Origin: Teratosphaeria epicoccoides | Taxonomy: Eukaryota > Ascomycota > Dothideomycetes > Mycosphaerellales > Teratosphaeriaceae | Reading direction: 5' to 3' | Assembly (NCBI GenBank): GCA_021401465.1 | Contig: JADDMT010000123.1 | Location: 16,942-80,941 of the forward strand | Length of the DNA stretch: 64,000 nt | Shown here: piece by piece, positions 10,618 to 20,886 of the stretch | Position numbering within the stretch: the first letter of the stretch is position 1 | Layout: each line of letters begins with the position of its first letter | The notes under the pieces: generated by a model | Database searches by the model: none | What the model saw: the letters and a program-made list of their open reading frames with translations, nothing else | Told to the model about the DNA's origin: nothing | Translations under genes and position numbers: made by a program

Positions 10618-13446
10618 ATGATTGGGAGGCTGCGACAGCCAGCGGTACAGCTCACCAGAGCGCGTCCAACTCGACATGTAGCGCTTCCCGTCGCTGGCGC
10701 AGGCCAGCACTTGTCCCAGACGGCATCCACACGAACATCGACAGTCCTCAGATCCGGCGCGAGATGGCCATGGCGACGACGAGACTGGCCATTCGGCAGC
10801 AACGCCATCCACAATCTGCCTGCTGTACGCCATGCCTCTTTTGCACGCGTCCTGCCCAAGTTGGCGATGAAACTGGTGCGGATACCTGCCATGTTTGGCG
10901 CCGCGATGCTGGGTGGCTTGGCCTACTTGCAATATCAGGCAGGCAAGGCAGGCACGTGGGCCATGGACATCTTCGGACAGGCAAAGGACACGGCATCGGG
11001 AGCCGCAACCGGATTCTTCAAAGGCGCAGGCGACGTATTCGCGCAACTGGGAAGGGGATGGGATAAGACGAAGGAAGATGTGAGCGAGGGCGTCGGCGGG
11101 ATGCAGATGCCGCAGTGGATGAAAGGCATATACGAAGGCCGGGCAGGGCGGGAAGGAGGTGAAGCGGGAGATGGAGGTCCAAGCGAGCCAAAGCAGAGCA
11201 AGATAGGGCCGGTCGGAGCCGGTGCCGCGGCTGCCGGAGCTTTTGCGTTGGATGCTGAGGTCGAAGAGGACACACGCGATCCAGACACTGCCGCGCGGGA
11301 TGAACAGATGATGCTGCTCACCCGGAAGATGATTGAGATTCGATCACTGCTACAGACAGTCGGCCAATCCGAGACCTTGACATTGCCCTCTATCGTGGTC
11401 ATCGGATCGCAATCGTCTGGCAAAAGTTCGGTCCTGGAAGCCATTGTAGGTCATGAGTTCTTACCAAAGGGATCTAACATGGTCACGAGACGACCGATCG
11501 AGCTTACTCTGGTCAACACTCCTAGAGCAAGTGCAGAATATGGAGAGTTTCCGGCACTGGGTCTGGGCAGGATCACAGATTTCAATCAAATCCAAAAAAC
11601 TCTTACCGATCTCAATTTGGCTGTGCCGGAGAAGCAATGCGTGTCAGATGACCCCATCCAACTCCGCATACACTCACCAAACGTGCCTGATCTCAGTCTC
11701 ATTGATCTGCCCGGTTACATTCAAGTAGAGGCCTTCGACCAGCCGTCAGAGCTCAAGACCAAGATTCAAGAGCTTTGTGACAAATACATTCAACCGCCCA
11801 ATGTCATTCTTGCCATTTCGGCAGCCGACGTCGATCTTGCGAACTCCACGGCTTTGCGTGCATCACGAAGAGTCGACCCGCGTGGCGAGCGAACGATTGG
11901 GGTTGTCACCAAAATGGATCTGGTAGAGCCGGTCAGAGGCGCGCAAATACTCTCTGATCGCAACTATCCTCTACGCTTAGGCTACGTCGGCGTGGTCAGC
12001 AGGGTACCGCAAGAGTCGAAGTCAATGTTCTCGCGCGGTTCTTCCAACATAATGAATGCCATCACAAGGAACGAGTCGGCATACTTCAACTCGCATCCGG
12101 AGGCCTTTGGTCCAGGCAGTCCAGTCACGACAGGCACGCCAAACCTCCGGAAAAAGCTGATGCACGTACTGGAAGCGACCATGTCTGCATCACTGGCCAC
12201 TACAAGCGAGGCCATCCAACATGAACTTGCCGAAGCTACATACGAGTTCAAGGTCCAGTACAATGAACGTCCTCTGAGCGCAGAGTCGTACATGGCTGAG
12301 AGCTTAGACGCATTCAAGCACGCATTCAAAGGCTTTTCTGATTATTTTGGCAGGAAGGAAGTGCGCGAGATCGTAAAGCATGAGCTTGATCAGCAGGTAC
12401 TGAATCTATTGGCACAAAGGTATTGGAACCGACCGGTCGACAGCTTGCAACCAGCCGACCAGGTGGGCGAGACGGTGCAAGACTCGCTGGAACAACTTCC
12501 CAAGGCGGATCCAGAGAACCCGCTTTGGCATCTCAAGCTCGATGCTAGCACGTCGACGCTGACGAAGCTAGGCATTGGACGCTTAGCAACCACAGTGACG
12601 GCACAAGCTCTCCAAGAAAGTGTGCAGAACCTTATCCAGAGTAGCACATTCTCTTCTCATCCGTTTGCTGTCCAAGCAATCACCCAAGCCTCCCAGAACA
12701 TTCTGAGCGATTTGTCATACGACACTTCGGACGAGCTGGAAATCTGCATCAAACCATACAAGTACCGAGTGGAGGTCACGGACCAAGAATGGCGGCGCGG
12801 GCGTGACAACATTGCTGACGTCCTGCGGAGCGAACTCAAAGATTGCGATGCAGCGAATAAAGCACTGGAGGAGCAGATCGGCGGTCGACGGAAAGCCAAA
12901 GATGTCGTCAGCTTCATTGACCGTGTCCGAAAGGGCGAGATTGTTCTCGAGGGCGATGGCGTAGGCGGTGCCGGAGGTTTCTCGGCTGCGCTTCTTGAGA
13001 AAGGACGACTGGCACTATTCCTTCGGGATCGCGCAGACATCCTGCGAATGCGCATTGCTGCCATCAAGAGCCGACAATGTGGCAACCCGGCGAACAAATA
13101 CCACTGTCCCGAAGTGTTTCTAGACGCTGTGGCAGACAAGTTGACGTCGACTGCGGACTTGTTCTTGGATGCGGAGTTGCTGTCGAAGTTTTACTATCAG
13201 TTTCCGAGAGCTCTGGAGCGTCACTTCAGGGCCCTAGACGAGAGCACCATTGAGCGCTTTGCGCGTGAGGACCCGAAGATCAGGAGACATCTTGACGTTG
13301 TCAAGAGGAAGGAGCTGCTGGAACATGTGCTCAAGGAGATGGAGTCACTGCGGCAATTGGAGGCGCGAGAGAAGCGGAACTCGACTCGAGGAACCCAGAC
13401 TGAAGACGTCAAGGGCAGGAAGAGGCGAGGCTGGGGCATTTTCTAG
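10618..13446 (+). CDS. MGM1: Mitochondrial dynamin-like GTPase Mgm1/OPA1
   Basis: A single 942-residue exon. The first ~80 residues are Arg-rich and acid-free (MIGRLRQPAVQLTRARPTRH), a mitochondrial presequence. Residues 89-106 form the inner-membrane anchor (MFGAAMLGGLAYLQYQ), followed by the region where the rhomboid protease Pcp1 would cut to give the short form. The dynamin GTPase domain carries IGSQSSGKSS (G1, about 262-271), a conserved Thr in G2, DLPG (G3, 363-366) and TKMD (G4, 431-434); middle and GED-like helical regions follow, with the C-terminus rich in Arg/Lys and Glu. Mgm1 fuses inner membranes and shapes cristae. The length and order match fungal Mgm1. The second in-frame Met (residue 84) sits just before the anchor and would lose the presequence, so the ATG at 10618 is preferred. 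Confidence 0.96.
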   Translation: MIGRLRQPAVQLTRARPTRHVALPVAGAGQHLSQTASTRTSTVLRSGARWPWRRRDWPFGSNAIHNLPAVRHASFARVLPKLAMKLVRIPAMFGAAMLGGLAYLQYQAGKAGTWAMDIFGQAKDTASGAATGFFKGAGDVFAQLGRGWDKTKEDVSEGVGGMQMPQWMKGIYEGRAGREGGEAGDGGPSEPKQSKIGPVGAGAAAAGAFALDAEVEEDTRDPDTAARDEQMMLLTRKMIEIRSLLQTVGQSETLTLPSIVVIGSQSSGKSSVLEAIVGHEFLPKGSNMVTRRPIELTLVNTPRASAEYGEFPALGLGRITDFNQIQKTLTDLNLAVPEKQCVSDDPIQLRIHSPNVPDLSLIDLPGYIQVEAFDQPSELKTKIQELCDKYIQPPNVILAISAADVDLANSTALRASRRVDPRGERTIGVVTKMDLVEPVRGAQILSDRNYPLRLGYVGVVSRVPQESKSMFSRGSSNIMNAITRNESAYFNSHPEAFGPGSPVTTGTPNLRKKLMHVLEATMSASLATTSEAIQHELAEATYEFKVQYNERPLSAESYMAESLDAFKHAFKGFSDYFGRKEVREIVKHELDQQVLNLLAQRYWNRPVDSLQPADQVGETVQDSLEQLPKADPENPLWHLKLDASTSTLTKLGIGRLATTVTAQALQESVQNLIQSSTFSSHPFAVQAITQASQNILSDLSYDTSDELEICIKPYKYRVEVTDQEWRRGRDNIADVLRSELKDCDAANKALEEQIGGRRKAKDVVSFIDRVRKGEIVLEGDGVGGAGGFSAALLEKGRLALFLRDRADILRMRIAAIKSRQCGNPANKYHCPEVFLDAVADKLTSTADLFLDAELLSKFYYQFPRALERHFRALDESTIERFAREDPKIRRHLDVVKRKELLEHVLKEMESLRQLEAREKRNSTRGTQTEDVKGRKRRGWGIF

Positions 13447-14221
13447 AGCTGAGGCTGTGTTGTTGACAGGCACGCAAGGCGTTTGGAAAGTTATGTGACG
13501 ACTGCTGAGATATCCCGTGACAGGACTAGGACGTAAGTTTGTTGCTTTCGGACCTGTATACTCCTGCTCAATACGAATACAGTAACGTGATCGACGTTTC
13601 ATGCTGGCAGGAAATGACAAGTGACTTTGCGTTCATGGCGCGAATTACGGTTGCATGCTCATGCAGACACCAGCAGAGAACAGATGCATCGATCCTTGCT
13701 ACGGCCCAACGTAAGTCTGTGTCGCCTTGAATGAACTTGTCGTGGCACTTTTGGCGGCGCGTTTTTGGTAAGCTATCGATGAAAGAGGGTTCAGATGCTA
13801 ATGGACCATTGCTCAATATGCATCCACGCTGTTTGCTGCGTCCTCATACTGACTTGGTTGCAGGGATATGTCCCCATATACCGTCTCATAAAGCTCTCTG
13901 GATGGCAACAAGCACGCGTGCAGCAGACAATGCCACGACGCTGGTTGCAGATGCTCTGCTTCGTAAGATAACTCTGTATCCAACCATCTTCTCGCCTGCG
14001 TCTGCTGATCTGCTCTGCAGGGAACTCCCGCCATGTGCGATCACATTGCCCCGATCGTTCGCGCATTGGCAGCCAGCTCGTGGCAGGCACAGTATACCAT
14101 ATGCATCCATAATATACCTGTTTTCCGGCCCGCGAGCTTCGGACCCGATTTGCATCTGGCACGGGCAGGCCCGAGTTGCTGATGGAGGAGGACAGCCAAG
14201 CTGAAGCTCCATTCACATGCT
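13447..14221. other. intergenic stretch with no supported gene
   Basis: It contains the MGM1 3' flank. Open frames on both strands (plus 13731-14204, minus 13791-14231) are antisense to each other and neither has a recognisable domain or a consistent signal peptide. Nothing else was identified. Confidence 0.45.
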
Positions 14222-14277
14222 GCGCTAGCACGGGCCAAGTTCTGCACGTGCTCCCAGACTGTAGTCCGTGCTAGCGC
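14222..14277. repeat. Perfect 12 bp inverted repeat upstream of the Gly/Tyr-rich gene
   Basis: The left arm GCGCTAGCACGG (14222-14233) and the right arm CCGTGCTAGCGC (14266-14277) are exact reverse complements separated by 32 bases. The pair ends 12 bases before a TATAAG element and about 245 bases before the start codon of the next gene, so it sits where upstream activating sites are expected. It could bind a dimeric regulator or two copies of one protein; a hairpin in DNA is the alternative. Confidence 0.7.
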
Positions 14278-14288
14278 CTTTCAGGTCG

Positions 14289-14294
14289 TATAAG
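14289..14294 (+). promoter_or_regulatory. TATA-like element (TATAAG)
   Basis: CGTATAAGTTCGAG lies about 235 bases before the likely ATG at 14524 and is followed by a long CA-rich, purine-poor leader (14330-14440) typical of well-expressed fungal 5' UTRs. Placement as core promoter is an inference from position. Confidence 0.4.
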
Positions 14295-14523
14295 TTCGAG
14301 AGACATTTCTTGCGATTCTGGACTTTTTATTAACATCCACACAGCAAAAAGCAGCAGTTCGACATAAGATCCCAAGACCTTTCGACCTTCAACAAGACTT
14401 TCTATCTATAACACACAACACACTCAAGATTTCCGGGCACACTATATGCCCTCAAGCCTGCTCAAGCATTCGACAAAGTCAACAACATCCTTGCGCTCCT
14501 CACAACTCACCCAGAACAATAAG

Positions 14524-15452
14524 ATGGGTTACAAGTTCATGGATGACACCTACTACCGCACGGCGGCTACGGAGTCCGCCGACCAGCATGCGGCCCGCCA
14601 GAAGTCTTTCTGGGAGCAGTCTGACCGCGCATACGGTGCGCACACCATTCCAGGTGTGAACACCAACGACGGCAAGCAGGCGTACAACCGCTTTGATGGC
14701 TTGCTGAACCCTGACATCTTTAAGCCGTTCACGCGCGATGCTCCGCCTCTCCCGGAGCTGCAGCAGCAGCGCCATGGCCCACCTCCGGGCTATAGTGGCG
14801 TGGGTGGTGGTATGGGCTACGGCGGCGGTAGGGGCAGCTATGGTGGTAGTTATGCAGGGTACGGTGGTGGTTATGGAGGATACGGCGGTGGCTATGGAGG
14901 CTACTATGGTAGAATGACTGGTCGAGTCAACTCGACCGGCCAGGAGATGCCGATGATGAGAAGCGAGAGTGGCAAGTTTCATGCCTGCCCTTTCCCAGGC
15001 CAACGCATGACTGACATCAGACCGCAGGCGAGCTTGCCCGCCCCTCGACCCATCGCGGTCGTTCCAGCTCGCGCTCAGGCCGCCCGGAGGGTGGCGCTCG
15101 CGCTCCGTCCACGAATGGCACGCCCGACATCTTCGGCGTGCCGGACCCTCGTCTAGGTGGCGGCCTGCGCCGTCCCCGAGAGTCGAGTCAGACTCGTCCT
15201 CGATCCATCTCGAGAAGCCGCCGCACCGACGGTGAGACCTACGGTAGCCGCGCTGAGGGCATTGGTAGGTCGACGACTCCGTCAAAAGTTTGGGAAGGTG
15301 CTAACAATGTTATGGGCCAGCGTCGTCGCCCCCCGTCAACCTCACGTACTGGCAGCTCGTTCACGACCGGGAGCTACTCAGTGTACTTTGACGACGAGCA
15401 CTTGCCTCGTGTTCCTCGTCGCAACGACCGCCAGTCATCAGGATATGCTTAA
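14524..15452 (+). CDS. Gly/Tyr-rich protein of unknown function with a GC-AG intron
   Basis: Exons 14524-14971 and 15028-15452 give 290 residues. The intron 14972-15027 (56 bp) begins GCAAGT instead of GT, has ACTGAC as branch site and ends CCGCAG; phase is exact (1/2) and the joined frame runs to the stop at 15452, whereas reading through hits a stop at 15154. The N-terminal ~85 residues (MGYKFMDDTYYRTAATES..., with FWEQSDRAYG and NRFDGLLNPDIFKPF) look folded and conserved. Residues about 85-125 are repeats of GYGG/GGYGGY; the second exon is Ser/Arg-rich and probably disordered. An upstream in-frame ATG at 14446 would add 26 residues; the one at 14524 has the better context and fits the leader. 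The low-complexity GY tract suggests phase separation or wall association, but no function can be assigned. Confidence 0.75.
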
Positions 15453-16131
15453 CGACTTACGACGGGCTCACCCTTCTGTCAACGCTGCTTCCCTTGGGAG
15501 TCCTCACTCCATGCTGACCTTTCGCAACTAGCCCTGCTCACAACAAGCTCTCCAGTCTTTGTGGATACGGCGACATTCCGAACTTTGGGTCTGCATGAAG
15601 GGCGATGTCAGCTTGGCAACCGAGATCTGGGACATTTGCGCAAGTCTTTTGACTGCTGTCCTGGTACGGCACTGGCTCGGTATCTATGGCGTTTTGGCTG
15701 AGTGTTGGGTCATATTGTTACCTGCTTGAACCATTCAGATGGCTGTGGTATCAATGGCGGGCCTTCGATGCGTGACTCTCACGCCGTTGTCGACTTCGAG
15801 TTCGAATAGGTATCTTTGTGCGAGAAAATATGCGTGTGGGTGCAAGGCGCATGTGGGCGTGATCGACGGTGAAATCGAAGGTCGGGATTGAAAGCACAAT
15901 CCGATCGCACAGCAAAGGACCAGCAACGATGCAGTTATTATCGCAGCAACCAGATGACGTTGTGCTGGACTTGGTGGCGCAAACCAGTCGACGAATCCGC
16001 CGTCAGAAACTGCTGTATTCTCGTATTCTATCGCACATGATGGGCTTCCGAAATCTAGCGCCGTACGAGGAAGCTATCGTGAGCCATTGCTCTCAGAGGC
16101 ACAGTCGACCTGCCTTGCTCGGAATGAACGA
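15453..16131. other. intergenic 3' region between convergent genes
   Basis: The Gly/Tyr-rich gene and CAF16 converge here, so the interval holds two 3' UTRs. No coding potential or repeat was identified. Confidence 0.5.
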
Positions 16132-17016
16132 TTACTTCTTTACTTCCTGCCCATACCCGCCTTTACCCTCGAGATTGGCATAGGTCTTTCCCTCGGCGGC
16201 TTGCCCTCGCCGGGGTCCTCGCTGCTCCAAGTCCTCTTTCAGCCACTGCAAAACGAGCTGCCCCAGCCTGCTGTTTCCCTCGATGCCTCCATCGCCGACC
16301 GGAGGCACTTCAAAAGACCCCATGTCGCCCCACTTCTTCACCTTCCCAAGTGACATATGGACAAGATGAGTCGGCCAGGCAGCGAGATTGTCCAGAATAT
16401 GCGTGGCATACACAATGGTGCAAGATCGAGTCTCGGTCTCCCGTTTGAGGAAGGACAAGAAATTGTGTCGGCTCAGCAGATCCAGATCGACGGTGATTTC
16501 GTCGAGCAGCAAGACGCTCCATGGCCTCAGCAGGCCCATGCAAAGCTGCACCCGTCTGCGCTCGCCATCAGACACAGCATGCAGATGCCAGCTCGGGTCC
16601 ACATCCAGAATCGTGATCAACTCATCGCGGCGGTCGGGGTAGTGATCGCCCCCGACCGACTTTAGCAGCTCCGGCACTGCAATGTCGGTACGAACGATAG
16701 GATTCAGCACCCATTCCAGGCCAAGATAGGTGACGCCCTCGAGGCCTGTCGAGAACGGATCGACGCCGCCGATGTCGATGGTGCCGCTGGGAGCCATGCG
16801 CTTGCCTGACAGGAGGCGCAGGAGTGTCGTCTTGCCCGCGCCATTTGCTCTGAGGATTCAGTCGGTGTGCCAGATGAACGACATGGAGCATGACTTACCG
16901 CCAATGAGCAGGGTTCGGGAGCCCGCAGGGAGATGGAGCGAGATGTTTTGCAGGCCCGTCGATCCGTCCGGGAAGGCGAATGTCAGATGCTTGGCACCGA
17001 TGGTTGGTGAAGGCAT
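16132..17016 (-). CDS. CAF16: ABC-type ATPase Caf16 (CCR4-associated factor)
   Basis: Exons 17016-16899 and 16847-16132 encode 277 residues. The 51 bp intron (GTAAGT...CAGAG) interrupts the Walker A loop: LLIGA|NGAGKTTLLRLLSG is only restored by splicing. Other visible motifs are a signature-like VSDGERRRVQLCMGL (ABC signature SGGE replaced by SDGE, as in this soluble family), Walker B SVLLLDEIT, and the switch histidine in YATHILDN. There are no membrane segments. Caf16 is a soluble ABC ATPase that in yeast associates with the CCR4-NOT complex and Mediator. The start at 17016 (MPSPTIGAKHLTFAFPDG) matches the family beginning; upstream in-frame sequence lacks resemblance. Its start lies 222 bp from the first possible start of the divergent MOD5 gene. 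Confidence 0.93.
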
Positions 17017-17238
17017 GTTTCCTTGCAGATGCTCGATGTCGATTGAAGAATTGTATGCTTGATATTCCAAGTACACGCGAGGATATCGAGCTCGACTTGT
17101 ATGACGTGATGATCTTACCAAAGCGTCGTATCGGCGTCCCTGATGATACGTAAGACACGGTATCGATGACGGCAGAAAGCCCGAGTTTTGAAGGACTTGT
17201 CAATCAATACCGGCTGTTCATTTGAAGGCCGGTCTTGC
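17017..17238. promoter_or_regulatory. Divergent promoter between CAF16 and MOD5
   Basis: Only 222 bp separate the CAF16 start from the upstream MOD5 start, so the two genes must share or overlap their promoters. No TATA box stands out, in line with housekeeping expression. Confidence 0.55.
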
Positions 17239-18679
17239 ATGCTTCGCCAATGTACTGTGGTGCACAAGTCCGCGAGGATGGCTCGTCACATGCCGCGGCC
17301 CCCGATCATCGCGATTGTAGGCGCGACGGGCACAGGCAAGTCGGACGTAGGATCTTGATCTCTGCCCACCGGTCGCTGTCGATACTGACTGCGGCAATCA
17401 GCTGGCCGTACAGCTCGCACGGCGTTACAATGGCGAAGTCGTCAACGGCGATGCAATGCAGCTGTATGCCGGTCTGCCCGTCATCACCAACAAAATCACC
17501 CCCCAAGCACAGCAAGACGTGCCACACCATCTGCTCGCTTGCATAGCACCAGGCGAGCAGCCGTGGGTCGTTGGCACCTTCGTCGACCAGGCATTGAGCG
17601 TCGTCGCAGATATCAGGAGCAGAGGCAAGCTGCCGATCTTGGTCGGCGGCACGCATTACTACACCCAGAGCTTGTTGTTCCGTGACCGCCTGGCTGAGGC
17701 TGATGGCGAGGATGGCAGCCAGACCACGGATCAGGAGGACGATGGGCAACACTGGCCGATCTTCCAGGAGTCTACGGAGCGACTCTTGGAGGAGCTCGAG
17801 AGCGTTGATCCCGCAATGGCCAATCGATGGCACCCAAAAGACAGAAGGAAAATTGCGCGTAGTCTGGAGATCTACTTGAAGACGGGCAGAAGGGCCTCGG
17901 ATGTATACGCGGAGCAGCACGGGCGAAAGCATCTGGACGGCGATGGCGATGGTGCCGGTGATCGAGGCATGCGCTTCGATACCTTAGTGTTCTGGGTCCA
18001 TACGGATCCGAGTGCTTTGCGAGCCAGACTGGACAGACGGGTGGACGACATGGTCGACGCCGGGCTACTTGACGAAGTCCGTGCTCTCAACGCATATGCT
18101 GCGGCTGAAGTGAAGGCAGGCAAAGAAGTGGACGAGACGAGAGGGATATGGGTCAGCATCGGTTACAAGGAATACAAGCAGTTCGTCCAAAGTCTGCATT
18201 CAGGACTTGACGACGAGAAAGAGCTCGAAAGACTCAATCTATGCGCATTGGAAAGAACCAAGATTGCCACTCGACAATATGCCAAAAGGCAAGTGCGTTG
18301 GATCCGGATCAAGCTTGTCGACGCTCTTCACGATGCCTCCGCAAGCGACAGACTATATCTTCTGGACAGCTCAGATGCGAGCAAGTTCAGTCTGAACGTA
18401 GTCGAGCCAGCAGCAGAGCTCGTAAAGTTGTGGCTGGAAGCTGCTCCGATGCTGCCTCCAGCCTCTTTGTCAGCAGTAGCGGCTGAACAACTGCGGCCGA
18501 AGCATGACGGCATCTCGTCCAGAAGCGGATGGACTAAACAGTACTGCGAAGCGTGCAACGTGACGTGCGTAGTGGAGGAGCAGTGGGAGCAGCATGTCAG
18601 GAGCAAGGCCCACAAGAAGGCAGTCAGTAGAGGGCAGAAAGGTCGGGACGCATGTGATATCAATGCATCGAGCCGTTGA
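17239..18679 (+). CDS. MOD5: tRNA dimethylallyltransferase (isopentenyltransferase) with two candidate starts
   Basis: Exons up to 17346 and from 17402 to 18679. The 55 bp intron (GTAGGA...AATCAG, ACTGAC branch) joins GATGTGKSD to LAVQLARRYNGE. The P-loop GATGTGKS, the block VVNGDAMQLYAGL, and ILVGGTHYYTQSLL are hallmarks of MiaA/Mod5 enzymes, which add an isopentenyl group from DMAPP to A37 of tRNAs reading UNN codons. The C-terminus has a C2H2 (matrin-type) zinc finger (YCEACNVTC...HVRSKAHKK), as in eukaryotic family members. Two in-frame ATGs exist: 17239 (461 residues, basic N-terminus MLRQCTVVHKSARM) in poor context, and 17278 (448 residues) with A at -3. Yeast MOD5 uses two starts to supply mitochondria and cytosol/nucleus; the same is suggested here. 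Confidence 0.92.
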
Positions 18680-19569
18680 TGGATGCCAGAGATGAGGATG
18701 TGATTTGAGCAGCATGTCGGTCAGGTGCAAAGCGGGACGACTTTCTTTCTCATCTGCAAGGTGGAGACGTGAAGTGCGATATGACATCCTGAACCAATGG
18801 AGTGGCTCTCGCCAAAAGCGTGGGTAGACATTCCATACAACGGGTCCATTCTATTTCGACCGCTACATAACCACAACCCGACATGTTCCAGTGCGTCAAT
18901 GATCAAGGACGCCATCACATAATGCTCGAACGGACCCCATGAGTTATCCGGATATGATGAATACGTAAAGGCTGGGCCGCCACCTACGGCCACAGGTCAC
19001 AGAGAACAGAGAGACCCCGTCCAACCTACATGTACGAGACGGTTGGACGATCAATAGCTTTTTATAAGCGAGATGTATAGGAGCGTAATCGAGATGCAGG
19101 CAAGTCTTCAGTCTACTTCCACAGGGGCAAGTTACCTCTCCTGCATACTTCCAGCATCGTTGCACACTCACGAGCCGTACTGACATGGCGCACGACAAAC
19201 GGAAAAAACTACTCTCAGCCGAAGCATTTGAATACAGAAGACGCACTGGCGTAGCTCAGCAGAAGGTGAGCCACCGCCATGAAGTGACGGACATCCCTCC
19301 CTTTCCCGAGTCCCGTGTCTCAGGGCCTGATATAGGAGGATGCTCTGCTCTCCGATGACCTCTGGTCGCACATGGACTCCAGTCAGCGCCTTGTTTCTTC
19401 TCCCTTCTCCAATCAACCGGGCGATACACCGCGTGACCAAATCTCCAAAACCACTCTCTTGCAGAAACCTCACCATGACGGCGTCCACAACGAAACCCCC
19501 CGCCCATAGAACCCAACACGCCCCCAACCGAAACTGAGCCCGCTCATCCCCGCCCGCACCCAACAACCA
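18680..19569. other. intergenic stretch with no supported gene
   Basis: Contains the MOD5 3' flank and the 3' flank of the minus-strand secreted protein gene. A minus-strand open frame of about 130 codons (19168-19566) has no domain and a composition unlike its neighbours' proteins, so it was not called. Confidence 0.45.
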
Positions 19570-20029
19570 TCACGGAGTCACCGCCACGATCCCGCAGAAC
19601 TCAGTCTTGATATTGCCCCTGCGACAACCCATCTGGGACACATCCGAGCCGTAGTCCTGATAAGTCATGCACCAGCAGCCCTCGCCATCAGCCACGCAAT
19701 CGATTTCCTTCTTCCAGATGCCATCCTGGCAGACTTGCTGTTCTCGTCCTGCGTGTCAGTCACACCTCCGTCGATGCGGTGCGGTCATGCAAGAATAAAA
19801 GGAAGAACGGATGGGTGTGGTGGGGGCAGGGAGGGAGTCGCACGAGCGAGGAGGCCAGTGGGCTACAGCGCTGCGGGTGTGCGTGAGCGGGATGCTGTGG
19901 GTGGGGGCGCAGCGGGTGGATTGTCACCTGATAGCCGTCTTCGGACGACGTGCACGCGTCTGCTTGGACGCGGCTGGGGAGGCTGGAGAGGGTCATCACA
20001 AGCAGGTAGGAGGGGAGGCTGCCGAGCAT
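19570..20029 (-). CDS. Small cysteine-rich secreted protein, 89 residues
   Basis: Exons 20029-19928 and 19737-19570. The intron (GTGACA...GAACAG, 190 bp) joins EDGYQ to QVCQDGIWKKE in phase 0. Residues 1-23 form a signal peptide (hydrophobic YLLVMTLSSL, cleavage near RVQA-DA). The mature ~66 residues carry seven cysteines, including the close pair GCWC, and end shortly after the last one. Size, secretion signal and cysteine content fit the broad class of fungal small secreted proteins and effector candidates. No known family was recognised and no role is claimed. The odd cysteine number means that one is free, or the acceptor site chosen is slightly off (an alternative acceptor 11 bases upstream breaks the frame). 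Confidence 0.7.
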
Positions 20030-20886
20030 GGTTCTGCTTTTGCGACGAGGATGTGGTTGTGCGCGGGAATCATTGAAAATGTCTTATCGTCGTCCAACGT
20101 TCGATGCAGCCAGCCAAGTGCTGAACGGGTTCGGCGGTCCGACGTCGGTTTCTCCTCGCGGAGTCGTCGCGTGCCGCGCAGTTAGTCGGCGGGCGGGGGC
20201 GAGGGGCCGAGTGACAGTCAGTGTCGCGTCAACATGGCTTCTTCATTATGGCTTGGCTTGGGAGCCGGGGAGGGCTGGAAAGAAGTCCAGCACCTAAGTG
20301 GCGGAAGTCCGAGACCTGTCATCCTGACCGGCTGAGCTCTGCCACATGCATTGGCCTATGGAGGGGGCCGCGGCGTGGATACATCGTCGATTGCTCATTA
20401 TGGTTGACAACGTGTAAAGTTCGGACCGGGTCCTCTGTTTTCTTCCAGTCTGTAGCCGGAAGGATTCACGCAACACTACGATGCAATATGAATTGAGGTG
20501 TTTCCCGATCGCCGTTGTTTGAGACATCGGGTCCAGATACGTACTGCAAATGCTGCGACAGACTGGTTTCATGTGCAGAAAGAACGGATTGACTGACGTT
20601 GAAACACTATTTGCGGAACCCCTCAGGTGCCACGTAAAATGCTCGATACTGAAGTCTCGGAGAAAGAAATCATGCCAATTTCCGAGGAAGAGAGCGTTGT
20701 ATGAAGGCAGTAGGTATTGGGTAGGTCCGTCATTTGCTACCTCCCAAGACGCTGCCACAACCCCTGTGATCAGCCAATGCTAGGTGCTGATCCCTGCCGC
20801 CGCTATCGCTGGCACGAGACTACCCGTCAAAACACAAAGTCGATGATGATGCCAGAACTCCAAACGCCTCGCAAAGTGGATGCGCT
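20030..20886. other. intergenic stretch with no supported gene
   Basis: Upstream region of the small secreted protein gene and downstream region of GDA1, both on the minus strand. Only short, unconvincing frames were seen on either strand. Confidence 0.45.

Noticed and set aside
19168..19566. Minus-strand 132-codon frame next to the small secreted protein
   Set aside because: No domain, no signal peptide, and no splice link to a neighbour.
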